Origin: Clostridiales bacterium | Lineage (GTDB): Bacteria > Bacillota > Clostridia > Oscillospirales > Oscillospiraceae | Assembly (NCBI GenBank): GCA_012520395.1 | Contig: JAAYOL010000087.1 | Coordinates: forward strand, 1-38,451 | Direction: 5' to 3' | DNA length: 38,451 nt | Shown: positions 1-8,068 of the stretch, piece after piece | Position numbering within the stretch: the stretch's first letter is position 1 | Layout of the letters: every line of letters begins with the position of its first letter | Notes under the pieces: generated by a model | Told to the model about the DNA's origin: nothing | What the model saw: the letters and a program-made list of their open reading frames with translations, nothing else | Databases searched by the model: none | Translations under genes and position numbers: made by a program

Positions 1-1722
1 CAGCTTTTGCTTTTCAGGGCGGAACCACTGTAACATTGCGCGCTGGAGCGCCTTTTCGTGAAAGGTTTTTGCCGTATATACCGGCTTCATTGTACGCGGG
101 TCCAGCCCAGTGTAATACATGCAGGTTGAAAGCGTCCCCGGGGTGGGGTAGAAGTCCTGCACCTGCTCGGGGCGTATACCGGCCCTGTTAAGGTATTCGG
201 CCAGAGAGACAGCGTCCTTTAGCGTACTGCCGGGATGCGAGGACATGAGATAGGGCACGATAAACTGCTTTTTGCCATGCCTTTCGTTGAGCTTGCGGTA
301 CCTGTCTGTAAAGCGCTCAAAAACCTCCGCATGCGGCTTGCCCATATAGTCGAGCACGCCGTCCACGCAGTGCTCCGGCGCTACTTTAAGCTGCCCGCTA
401 ATATGGTGCCGGACAAGCTCGGAGAAAAACTCGCCATTCTTATCTTGAAGCAGGTAGTCAAAACGGATGCCCGAGCGGATAAAGACCTTTTTTATGCCCT
501 TTATTCTCCGGAGCTTTCTCAAAAGGGCGAGGTAATCGCTGTGGTCGGCATTCAGATTCTTGCAGGGCTCGGGCGCAAGGCAGGATTTGCCTTTGCACAT
601 CCCGCTTTTCAGCTGCCCCTTGCAGGACGGAGCTCTGAAATTCGCTGTCGGCCCCCCCACGTCGTGGACATACCCCTTGAATTCAGGGTGGTTTACAAAG
701 CTCTCAACTTCGGCCACTACGGATTCGTGGCTGCGGGAGCTGACCATCCGGCCCTGGTGGAAGGCGAGCGAGCAGAAGTTGCAGGCACCGAAGCAGCCCC
801 GGTTATGTATAACCGAAAAGCGCACCTCTTCAATCGCGGGCACGCCGCCCATCTCGTCGTACATTGGGTGTGGCTCGCGAGTAAAGGGAAGTGCGGCAAC
901 TGCGTCCAGTTCGCCGGGACTGAGCGGAAGGGCGGGTGGGTTTACTATAAGATACCTGTCGCCGTGGCGCTGAATAACCGCCCTGCCCCGAATCGGGTCG
1001 TGCTCCTCATACTGGATTTTTGTCGCTATGGCATACTCCCTCTTGCTCTCCCTAACATCCTCACAGGAGGGGCATTCCACAAAGGGGAAACGGCAGGCAT
1101 CCATATCGGAGGCGAGAAACGCGGTTCCGCGCAGGCCGGTTATTTCCGAAATGTCGGCACCGCCGTATAGTCTTGCCGCAATCTCGCGTGAGGCCGTCTC
1201 TCCCATGCCGTAGACGAGCAGGTCCGCCTTGGAGTCGACCAGCACACTGCGGCGCACATTGTTGTCCCAGTAATCGTAGTGGGCAAAGCGCCTGAGCGAG
1301 GCCTCCAGCCCCCCAATAATCACCGGCAGGCCGGGGAAGGCCTCCTTGATACGGTTTGCGTAGACTACCGATGCACGGTTAGGGCGCAGTCCGGCCCTTT
1401 TACCGGGGCTGTAATAATCCTCACTCCTTGGCTTTTTGGCAGCGGTGTAATGGGCGACCATGGAGTCGAGGTTTCCGGCGCTTATCATAGCCCCGAGCCT
1501 CGGCCTGCCAAGCGCCTTGAAGGCCTTTGTGCTTCTCCAGTCGGGCTGTGAGAGTATCGCGACACGATAGCCCTCGGCCTCCAAAACCCTGCCGATGACG
1601 GGTGTGCCGAAGGAAGGGTGGTCGACATAGGCGTCGCCCGTTACAAGTAAAAAGTCGTAGTAATCCCAGCCCCTCGCCTTCATATCGGCGCGGCTGACGG
1701 GTAAAAACTTATTCCCTTCCAT
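1..1722 (-). CDS. YgiQ family radical SAM protein (UPF0313), C-terminus cut by window edge
   Basis: The frame is open from an ATG at 1722 to the left edge of the window (574 codons visible), so the C-terminus is missing. AGGAGG lies 6 bases upstream of the start. The radical SAM cysteine motif CFGACNFC is at residues 310-317 (C310, C314, C317; bases 772-795), preceded by RFSVIHNRGC. Further on are YLMSSHPGS and QDFYPTPGTLSTCMYYTG, which are hallmark strings of the YgiQ/UPF0313 family. The N-terminal third resembles the cobalamin-binding-like region of this family. By family knowledge it binds a 4Fe-4S cluster and cleaves SAM; the substrate is not established. The start is only 24 bp downstream of the acyl-CoA synthetase stop, so the two genes are probably cotranscribed. 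The identification is firm; the function is not. Confidence 0.93.
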   Translation of the reverse strand, partial: MEGNKFLPVSRADMKARGWDYYDFLLVTGDAYVDHPSFGTPVIGRVLEAEGYRVAILSQPDWRSTKAFKALGRPRLGAMISAGNLDSMVAHYTAAKKPRSEDYYSPGKRAGLRPNRASVVYANRIKEAFPGLPVIIGGLEASLRRFAHYDYWDNNVRRSVLVDSKADLLVYGMGETASREIAARLYGGADISEITGLRGTAFLASDMDACRFPFVECPSCEDVRESKREYAIATKIQYEEHDPIRGRAVIQRHGDRYLIVNPPALPLSPGELDAVAALPFTREPHPMYDEMGGVPAIEEVRFSVIHNRGCFGACNFCSLAFHQGRMVSSRSHESVVAEVESFVNHPEFKGYVHDVGGPTANFRAPSCKGQLKSGMCKGKSCLAPEPCKNLNADHSDYLALLRKLRRIKGIKKVFIRSGIRFDYLLQDKNGEFFSELVRHHISGQLKVAPEHCVDGVLDYMGKPHAEVFERFTDRYRKLNERHGKKQFIVPYLMSSHPGSTLKDAVSLAEYLNRAGIRPEQVQDFYPTPGTLSTCMYYTGLDPRTMKPVYTAKTFHEKALQRAMLQWFRPEKQKL

Positions 1723-1746
1723 CGCGTCACCTCCTGATGATAGAAT

Positions 1747-3447
1747 TCATTTTGATTTTGCAGCTTCCTCAGCTTCAAGCTGGGTATAGGCAATTTTACC
1801 CACACCGGTTTTCGGAAGACTGTCGCGAAACTCAAATTCCCTGGGCATAGCGTACCGCGCGATATTTTTGCGGCAGTGCTCGATTAGAGCGTTTTTATAC
1901 TCATCAGTCGCCGTCACGCCCTCCTCAAGGACAATAAAGGCCTTCGGGCGCTGCATCTTATATGGGTCCGGCACGCCGATTACACAGCTCATCTTAACCC
2001 CTCTGAAGGCATCTATGACATTTTCGAGCTGCGAGGGGTAGATTGAATAGCCGGAGGACATTATCACACGCTTCATGCGCTGCTTGAAGTAGACAAAGCC
2101 GTCCTCATCCATCGTGCCAAGATCACCGGTGTGCAGCCAAATTCGCCCGTCCGAATGGACTTTGAGGGTACTGGCCGTCTCCTCGGGCATGTCCTCATAG
2201 CCGAGCATAACTGTTGGGCCCGATATGCATATCTCACCAACTTCGCCCGGGGGCAGGCTGTCAACACCGCCGACGGAGACGATTTTATAGAAAGTGTCCG
2301 GGAAGGGAAGCCCTATGCTACCTTCCTTTTCATAATTATAGGGGGTAAGGCAGCTGGCGGTCACGCACTCAGTGAGTCCATAGCCCTCGCGCACACCTAC
2401 AGATGCTCCGTTTTCCTTTAAGAAAGCATCAAACTTCCTTTTCAGCTCGATGGAGAGGCTGTCCCCGCCGGAGAAAACACCCTTCAGGCAGCTAAGGTCC
2501 GCGCCCTTGAGGTCCTCACCCTTCAGCAGGGCTTCAAAGAGCGTCGGAACTCCGGCTATGCAGTTCGGGCGCTGCTTCTTAATCAGACCGGCATAGCTTT
2601 TGGCATTAAAGCGCGGCACCAATATGCAGTGGCAGCCGGCTACAAGCCCTGTGTGAACGCATACACCCAGTCCGAAGCCGTGGAATACGGGCATAACGGT
2701 CAGCATCTTGTCCCCGGCCGAAACGCAGTTTCCCATTGCGAGCGTCTGGAGTGCCAGCGCGTTAAAATTTAGGTTCGAGAGCAAAATACCCTTGATGGTA
2801 CCCGTCGTGCCGCCGCTGTAAAGAATCACAGCGCAGTCGCCGGGCTTCCTTTTTTCGCTGGGGTCTTCGGTAGGATTTCCGCCTTTGAGGAAATCCTTCC
2901 AGTGTATTACCGGCGCTGAGCGGGGCACTTTTTCAATCTTTCTCCCCTCTGTGAGTGCAAAGCCCATACGCTTTATAGGGCTGAGGGCATCCTTTACGCT
3001 TGTCAGAATCAAAAACTCGGGACTTGCCTCGGCTTTTACGGCGGCAAACTTGCCGTAAAACTGGTCGAGGGCCACAACAGCCCTGCATTTTGAGTTTTTT
3101 ATGAAGAAGGCGGTTTCGCCCTCACTGGACAGGGGGTGGACCATGACGGCGACAGCGCCAATGAGATTGATGGCGTAAATACATTCAAGGGCCTGCGGCA
3201 CGTTCGGCAGATAGAGCATCACACGGTCCCCGGGCACTATGCCGAGGGCCTTGAAGGCGCGGGCTGTCCTCTCAATATCAGAGGCAAAATCGCGGTAGGA
3301 CCTTTTTTCCCCGAGGAAGGAATAGGCCGTGAGCTCAGGGTGTATTTTTGCGGTCTTCAGCACCGCCTCGGCCATGGTGCAGTCAGGGTATTCAATGCTT
3401 TTGGGCACCTCACCGTAATGTTTCAGCCAGGGAGCATCCTTGGACAT
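1747..3447 (-). CDS. AMP-dependent acyl-CoA synthetase/ligase
   Basis: This 566-residue adenylate-forming enzyme would activate a carboxylic acid to an acyl-AMP and then to an acyl-CoA. Motifs appear in family order: the phosphate loop ILYSGGTTGTIKG near residue 210, the A5-like motif EGYGLTE near 355, LHTGDLGTMDEDGFVYF followed by RMKRVIMSSG near 440-465, and the C-terminal PKTGVGKIAY with the probable catalytic lysine. Length is normal for fatty-acyl-CoA synthetases. AAAGGAGA precedes the ATG. The first threonine of the usual SGTTG phosphate loop is read as SGGTTG, which is common. Chain-length specificity cannot be read from sequence. The gene appears to lead a short operon with the downstream YgiQ-type gene, from a promoter at 3486-3514. 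Confidence 0.93.
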   Translation of the reverse strand: MSKDAPWLKHYGEVPKSIEYPDCTMAEAVLKTAKIHPELTAYSFLGEKRSYRDFASDIERTARAFKALGIVPGDRVMLYLPNVPQALECIYAINLIGAVAVMVHPLSSEGETAFFIKNSKCRAVVALDQFYGKFAAVKAEASPEFLILTSVKDALSPIKRMGFALTEGRKIEKVPRSAPVIHWKDFLKGGNPTEDPSEKRKPGDCAVILYSGGTTGTIKGILLSNLNFNALALQTLAMGNCVSAGDKMLTVMPVFHGFGLGVCVHTGLVAGCHCILVPRFNAKSYAGLIKKQRPNCIAGVPTLFEALLKGEDLKGADLSCLKGVFSGGDSLSIELKRKFDAFLKENGASVGVREGYGLTECVTASCLTPYNYEKEGSIGLPFPDTFYKIVSVGGVDSLPPGEVGEICISGPTVMLGYEDMPEETASTLKVHSDGRIWLHTGDLGTMDEDGFVYFKQRMKRVIMSSGYSIYPSQLENVIDAFRGVKMSCVIGVPDPYKMQRPKAFIVLEEGVTATDEYKNALIEHCRKNIARYAMPREFEFRDSLPKTGVGKIAYTQLEAEEAAKSK

Positions 3448-3485
3448 AAGAGTCTCCTTTGCATGTAAATTGAAGATAATATTTA

Positions 3486-3514
3486 ATTTTACCCCAGAAG
3501 GTGCATAATGTAAA
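3486..3514 (-). promoter_or_regulatory. Sigma-A-type promoter for the acyl-CoA synthetase gene
   Basis: On the minus strand a TTTACA -35 box (3509-3514) and a TAAAAT -10 box (3486-3491) are separated by exactly 17 bp, about 40 bp upstream of the ATG. It lies back-to-back with the plus-strand promoter at 3528-3556. Confidence 0.6.
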
Positions 3515-3527
3515 GCAAAACAGCCGG

Positions 3528-3556
3528 TTGAAGTTGCCGGGTGTATGCTGTATAAT
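3528..3556 (+). promoter_or_regulatory. Sigma-A-type promoter for the DUF3810 gene
   Basis: TTGAAG (3528-3533), a 17 bp spacer and a perfect TATAAT (3551-3556) lie about 95 bp upstream of the TTG start. Only 13 bp separate it from the divergent promoter, so the two genes may share control. Confidence 0.6.
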
Positions 3557-3649
3557 GACGGCGTGATATGCGCAGAGCGTATGTTATACCGGATTTTGCG
3601 CGGGCGGCTCCTGTATTTTGGACAGAACCGCCGATTGAGGTGACCTGAA

Positions 3650-4717
3650 TTGAAGACTTACAAGAAATACTTCATATACCTAGCTATCTCCACCTTTCTG
3701 ACCCTTCTCTTTCATATTTTTAAACACTTCCGGCCCGTTATGAACGCAGTTACAAATATGCTTGTACCGGTCAAGCGTGCCCTTTCAGCGATATGTGACA
3801 TAACAGCGCTGTCTGTGGCGGAAATCGTTGTTGCCGCAGCTATAATATTCGCGCTCTACTATATTGTCCGCTGGGTCATAGCAGTCGTAAAAAGCGAGGA
3901 AAAGCTCCCCGTATTCCTGAAAAAGCTGCTGGGCGCGCTCTGCGCGATTCTGACGGTATATTTCGGCATGTCCCTGATGCTTGGCACGACCTATTATTCG
4001 GATTCCTTTCAGGACAAGAGCGGCCTCTACGCCAAGGGAGGGACCGTGGATGAGCTCTATTCGCTTGCGAAGTTCTTTGCGAAAAAGACGACTGAGACAG
4101 GCAGTCTGGTCAGCCGTGACGAAAATGGGGTGTTCAATGTCCCGCTCGATGTGATAATCAGTAACAGCAGGGGTATATATGACAGGGCGGAGGAGGAATT
4201 TCACTTCCTTTCAGGGCCGGACAGAAGGCCCAAGAAGGTGATATTCTCGCGGCTTATGAGCTATTTAAACAATACCGGCTTTTACTTTCCGTTCACAGCG
4301 GAGGCCAACATAAATGCAGACTGCCCTCTGGCCCTTATCCCGTCGACAATTGCCCACGAATTTGCCCACCAGCGCGGAGTGGCTGCTGAGCAGGAGGCGA
4401 ACTTTGTTGCGATAATCTCCTGCGTGACCAGCGGCAAGGCCGAATACGAATACTCCGGCTGGCTCCTGGGTTATATCTACCTTGTAAACGCGCTTTATTC
4501 CCAGGACTATGACAGATTTGTCGAGGTGTATAGTTTTTTATCCGAGGAGGTGCTGGCCGATTTGAGGGCCAACAACGAGTACTGGGCTCAGTTTGAGACA
4601 CCGGTTTCTGAGATTTCCGACAAACTGTACGACGAGTTTCTAAAGGGCTATGGGCAGGAAATGGGCGTCCAGAGCTATGGAGCAGTCGTAGACCTGCTGC
4701 TGGCATACTTCAAATAG
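3650..4717 (+). CDS. DUF3810 family membrane protein with HExxH metallopeptidase-like motif
   Basis: This is a 355-residue protein starting at a TTG codon; GAGGTGACC lies just upstream and no better start is in frame. Three hydrophobic segments occupy roughly residues 5-25, 58-80 and 92-112, followed by a soluble domain. That domain contains HEFAHQRG (H236, E237, H240) and then E247/E249, the pattern HExxHxxGxxxExEA seen in zinc-dependent peptidases. The arrangement matches the DUF3810 family, whose function is not known to me. Peptidase activity is inference from the motif. The gene stands alone between its own promoter and a terminator, with the acyl-CoA synthetase divergent to it. Confidence 0.82.
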   Translation: MKTYKKYFIYLAISTFLTLLFHIFKHFRPVMNAVTNMLVPVKRALSAICDITALSVAEIVVAAAIIFALYYIVRWVIAVVKSEEKLPVFLKKLLGALCAILTVYFGMSLMLGTTYYSDSFQDKSGLYAKGGTVDELYSLAKFFAKKTTETGSLVSRDENGVFNVPLDVIISNSRGIYDRAEEEFHFLSGPDRRPKKVIFSRLMSYLNNTGFYFPFTAEANINADCPLALIPSTIAHEFAHQRGVAAEQEANFVAIISCVTSGKAEYEYSGWLLGYIYLVNALYSQDYDRFVEVYSFLSEEVLADLRANNEYWAQFETPVSEISDKLYDEFLKGYGQEMGVQSYGAVVDLLLAYFK

Positions 4718-4723
4718 TCAAAA

Positions 4724-4749
4724 GAGAGGGCCTAAGCCCTCTCCTTTTA
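4724..4749. terminator. Bidirectional intrinsic terminator between convergent genes
   Basis: A GC-rich stem GAGAGGGC/GCCCTCTC (4724-4731 with 4736-4743) has a 4-base loop. CTTTTA follows on the plus strand and TTTTGACT on the minus strand. It lies between the DUF3810 stop and the DUF378 stop and can serve both. Confidence 0.75.
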
Positions 4750-4755
4750 TTGTGA

Positions 4756-4965
4756 TTACATCTCGTCTGCGTGTTCCCGCTCACGGAACAGAAGGGATAC
4801 GCACCAGACTCCCGCAAGCCCTACCAGAGTATAAATCACGCGGCTTACGGTTGAGTTCTGGCCGCCGAACAAATAGGCAACCGTGTCGAAGCCAAAAATA
4901 CCGATTCCACCCCAGTTCAGGGCGCCAATTATCACCAGTATAAGAGAGATTCTATCCATTATCAT
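4756..4965 (-). CDS. DUF378 family small membrane protein
   Basis: This 69-residue protein contains LILVIIGALNWGGIGIFGFD, the signature of the DUF378 family (YuzA-like in Bacillus). Two hydrophobic helices span about residues 5-25 and 40-60. GGAGG sits 8 bases before the first ATG, which favours 4965 over the ATG two codons later. It is a likely integral membrane protein of unknown role. It is transcribed alone, divergently from the Lrp operon, and converges on the DUF3810 gene. Confidence 0.85.
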   Translation of the reverse strand: MIMDRISLILVIIGALNWGGIGIFGFDTVAYLFGGQNSTVSRVIYTLVGLAGVWCVSLLFREREHADEM

Positions 4966-5072
4966 TTCTAATTCCTCCAGTGAAATTATGCAGATTGCAA
5001 GCTGTAACGCGTTTAATATGCCCCCTGAAAGTAAATATATTCATTTTATGACTTTGAGCAATAATTTTGTGT

Positions 5073-5100
5073 TTGAATTATGATGAAAGTATGATACAAT
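5073..5100 (+). promoter_or_regulatory. Promoter of the lrp-aminotransferase-ispE operon
   Basis: TTGAAT (5073-5078), a 16 bp spacer and TACAAT (5095-5100) with an extended -10 TGA (5092-5094). It is about 50 bp upstream of the regulator gene that heads the operon. I did not identify an Lrp-type operator. Confidence 0.5.
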
Positions 5101-5153
5101 TACCGTTAAATTAATCGGTTTTAAAGCCGGAAATACCGCGAGGGGGAACAAAA

Positions 5154-5633
5154 ATGAATGATATATTAAAGCTCTTGGAACAAAACTCCAGATATACAGC
5201 CCGGGATCTGGCGTCCATGCTGGGCATGGAGGAGGCGGCGGTAGAAGCGGCAATAGCAAAATATGAAGAGGACAAGGTAATACTGGGCTATCAGGCACTC
5301 ATAGACTGGGACCGCGCCGGTGAAGAATTCGTGACTGCGCTTATAGAAGTGAAGGTCACGCCCCAACTCGGCGACGGCTTCGATCGTATAGCTGAGCGTA
5401 TATATCAATATGATGAGGTCGAGAGCGTTTACCTCATGTCCGGAGCCTTTGACCTTTCTGTTATTATTTCCGGCAAGACCCTGAAGGAAGTCGCCCAGTT
5501 TGTGGCAAGGCGCCTTTCTACCATAGAGGGCGTCACCTCTACCGCCACGCACTTTATACTGAAAAAGTATAAGGAAAAACATTGTCTGTTCCGGAAGCAG
5601 GAGGAGCAGAAGGAGAGGACGTTGTTTGTTTGA
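5154..5633 (+). CDS. Lrp/AsnC family transcriptional regulator
   Basis: This is a 159-residue regulator. The N-terminal winged helix-turn-helix runs from LLEQNSRYTARDLASMLGM to about residue 45. The C-terminal ligand-binding RAM-type domain follows, with YDEVESVYLMSGAFDLSVII and IEGVTSTATHFILKKYK typical of the family. GAGGGGGA precedes the ATG. Its stop overlaps the start of the next gene (TGATG), so translation is probably coupled to the aminotransferase. Lrp-type proteins next to aminotransferases usually respond to an amino acid and control the adjacent gene. That role is inferred from context. Confidence 0.9.
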   Translation: MNDILKLLEQNSRYTARDLASMLGMEEAAVEAAIAKYEEDKVILGYQALIDWDRAGEEFVTALIEVKVTPQLGDGFDRIAERIYQYDEVESVYLMSGAFDLSVIISGKTLKEVAQFVARRLSTIEGVTSTATHFILKKYKEKHCLFRKQEEQKERTLFV

Positions 5634-6796
5634 TGGACTATAATTCAATACTATCTGATAAGGTCCAGGGCCTTGTTCCCTCCGGAATAAGAAAGTTCTT
5701 CGATATTCTCAATGAGATGAAGGATGCCATATCGCTGGGAGTCGGCGAGCCGGATTTCGTAACGCCCTGGCACATACGAAACGCAGGTATTTATTCTTTG
5801 GAAAAGGGACACACAAAATACACCTCGAATGCGGGCATGCTGTCACTGAGGAAGGAAATATCTACCTATCTCAGCCGCCGCTTCGATTTAAATTACGATC
5901 CCGCAAGCCAGATACTGGTAACAGTCGGGGGCAGTGAGGCCATAGACCTTGCCATGCGCGCCCTTATTAATCCGGGGGACGAGGTCATAGTGCCCGTGCC
6001 CTCCTTCGTTTGCTATGGCCCCCTCGTCAGTATGGCGGGCGGTGTGCCTGTTTATATCCAGACTAAGATGGAAAACGAATTTCGCCTCACACCCGAGGAG
6101 CTGCGCGCGGCAATCACCCCTAAGACAAAGCTCGTCGTTCTGCCCTATCCCTGCAACCCGACCGGCGGAATAATGGAGAGGGGCGACCTTGAGGCGCTTG
6201 TCGATATTTTTGAAGGCACCAATATAATGATTTTGTCGGATGAGATTTACGCGGAGCTTACATACGGACTTAAGCACACCTCGCCGGCTAATATAGAGGC
6301 CCTGCATCAGCGCACAATTGTCGTCAACGGTTTTTCAAAATGCTATGCCATGACCGGTTGGAGGCTTGGCTACGTCTGCGCGCCGGAACCCGTTATTACA
6401 CAGCTTACAAAGCTCCACCAGTTTGCCATCATGTGCGCGCCGACAATGAGCCAGTACGCCGCGATAGCGGCCATGAAGGACGGCGACGGCGACATCGAAA
6501 GGATGCACAGGGAATATGACCGCCGCCGGAAATACCTTGTAGCGGAGCTTCCTAAAATCGGGCTGGACTGCTTTGAGCCCAGGGGTGCCTTTTACGTTTT
6601 CCCCAGCATAAAGAGCACAGGGCTCTCCTCGGACGATTTCTGCGAAAGGCTGCTGATCTCCGAAAAGGTTGCGGTAATATCCGGCACTGCCTTCGGTGAG
6701 GGCGGTGAGGGCTTCGTGAGGATGTGTTACGCCACATCCTTTGACGAAATCAAGGAGGCGCTCCGGCGCATAGATAGGTTTATAAAAAGCTTGTAA
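5633..6796 (+). CDS. Class I/II PLP-dependent aminotransferase
   Basis: The frame is open from 5582, but the ATG at 5633 overlaps the regulator's stop by one base and gives a normal 387-residue protein. The protein begins MDYNSILSDKVQGLVPSGIR, an N-terminus typical of the family. PLP-site motifs are present: PYPCNPTGG, SDEIYAEL and SKCYAMTGWRLGY, with the Schiff-base lysine at about K236 and a conserved arginine in the C-terminal GFVRMCYA. It should transfer amino groups between an amino acid and a 2-oxoacid. Aspartate/aromatic or alanine-type specificity cannot be separated by eye. It is the second gene of the operon, 13 bp before the phosphoglycerate mutase-like gene. Confidence 0.92.
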   Translation: MDYNSILSDKVQGLVPSGIRKFFDILNEMKDAISLGVGEPDFVTPWHIRNAGIYSLEKGHTKYTSNAGMLSLRKEISTYLSRRFDLNYDPASQILVTVGGSEAIDLAMRALINPGDEVIVPVPSFVCYGPLVSMAGGVPVYIQTKMENEFRLTPEELRAAITPKTKLVVLPYPCNPTGGIMERGDLEALVDIFEGTNIMILSDEIYAELTYGLKHTSPANIEALHQRTIVVNGFSKCYAMTGWRLGYVCAPEPVITQLTKLHQFAIMCAPTMSQYAAIAAMKDGDGDIERMHREYDRRRKYLVAELPKIGLDCFEPRGAFYVFPSIKSTGLSSDDFCERLLISEKVAVISGTAFGEGGEGFVRMCYATSFDEIKEALRRIDRFIKSL

Positions 6797-6809
6797 AGGA
6801 AATGGCAAA

Positions 6810-8048
6810 GTGAAATATATACTTGTAATAGGCGATGGAATGGCAGACAATCCCGTGGCTGAGCTCGGCGGAAAAACACCGGCCGAATATGCCAAGACCC
6901 CGGTAATGGACTATCTCGCGGCGAGGGGCGAGCTCGGCAGCACCTTCAATATACCAGAGGGCATGCCGCCCGGAAGCGACACCGCGATACTCTCGATATT
7001 CGGCTGTGACCCAAAGCATTGCTACACCGGCAGAGCGCCGCTGGAAGCGGCCGCGACGGGCATTAAGCTCAATGCCGGCGACGTGGCCTACCGCTGCAAC
7101 ATGGTCTCCTATGAGGACGGCGATATGCCCTTTGAGGAAAAGCACATACTCTCACACAGCGCAGGCTCTATTGAGGGCGACGTGTCAGACAAGCTGATAA
7201 TCGAGCTTTTCAGCGAGCCCGAGTTCAAGGCTGCCGCGGAAAAAGCCGGAATGACCGTAAATCCCGGGCACTCCTTCCGTCATATAGCAGTGCAAAAATC
7301 AGCGGATGTGAAGGGCATAACACTTGCGGCACCCCACGACCATCTGGGGGAGAAGATAGGCCCGCTCCTGCCGCGCGGCTGCGATAACGCCGAGATTTTA
7401 AAGCAGCTGATGCTGCTCTCACACAGGATATTGGACAGGCACCCTGTAAACGAAAGGCGCAGGGCCGAGGGCAAAATGCCCGCCAATGGCATCTGGTTCT
7501 GGGCCGAAGGTACGGCAGTGGAGCTGCCAGGCTTTTATGAAAAGTACGGCAAAAGGGGCGGCGTTATCAGCGCCGTTCCCCTGTGCCACGGTATAGCCAC
7601 GCTTATAGGTCTGGAAATGGTAACTGTCGAGGGCGCGACGGGCGAGCTTGACACCAATCTTGAGGGAAAGGTTGAGGCGGCCATGGACGTGCTGCGAAAG
7701 GGCGCGGATTTTGTGGCGATACACGTGGAAGCTCCGGACGAATGTACTCATAACGGTGACACAAACGGGAAGGTTTGTGCAATAGAATATATAGACCGCA
7801 GGGTGCTGGGGCCTCTATTAGAAAAGCTTGAGAAAGAGGGCTTTGAGTACCGTATGCTGGTTTTGAGCGACCATAAGACACTTACCTCCACCAGGGGGCA
7901 CGACGGCGATCCTGTGCCGTATATTCTTTTTGACAGCCGCAAAAGGGAGGGCTCCGGACTTTCCTACAGCGAGGCAAACGGTCTTAAGGGGCCGATTGTC
8001 AAAGCCGGAACAGAGCTTATGGGGAAGCTGTTTGAACAAACAAAATAA
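6810..8048 (+). CDS. Archaeal-type cofactor-independent phosphoglycerate mutase / proposed homoserine kinase
   Basis: This 412-residue member of the alkaline-phosphatase superfamily starts at GTG 6810. AAAGGA lies upstream, and the nearby ATG at 6802 runs straight into a stop. The N-terminal metal motif VIGDGMADNP (D9) and the nucleophile region MPPGSDTAILSIFG (S56) are clear. Later metal-site strings are VAIHVEAPDECTHNGD and LVLSDHKT. The ApgM family interconverts 2- and 3-phosphoglycerate. A bacterial subfamily has instead been proposed to be a homoserine kinase. The amino-acid context here (Lrp regulator, aminotransferase) fits either role. Confidence 0.88.
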   Translation: MKYILVIGDGMADNPVAELGGKTPAEYAKTPVMDYLAARGELGSTFNIPEGMPPGSDTAILSIFGCDPKHCYTGRAPLEAAATGIKLNAGDVAYRCNMVSYEDGDMPFEEKHILSHSAGSIEGDVSDKLIIELFSEPEFKAAAEKAGMTVNPGHSFRHIAVQKSADVKGITLAAPHDHLGEKIGPLLPRGCDNAEILKQLMLLSHRILDRHPVNERRRAEGKMPANGIWFWAEGTAVELPGFYEKYGKRGGVISAVPLCHGIATLIGLEMVTVEGATGELDTNLEGKVEAAMDVLRKGADFVAIHVEAPDECTHNGDTNGKVCAIEYIDRRVLGPLLEKLEKEGFEYRMLVLSDHKTLTSTRGHDGDPVPYILFDSRKREGSGLSYSEANGLKGPIVKAGTELMGKLFEQTK

Positions 8049-8068
8049 GGATAGGAACAGATATAGTA

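Noticed and set aside
235-1170. Long plus-strand reading frame of 311 codons
   Set aside because: It is antisense to the YgiQ-type gene, whose motifs (CFGACNFC, YLMSSHPGS) are unmistakable. The plus-strand product shows no domain and has no ribosome-binding site.
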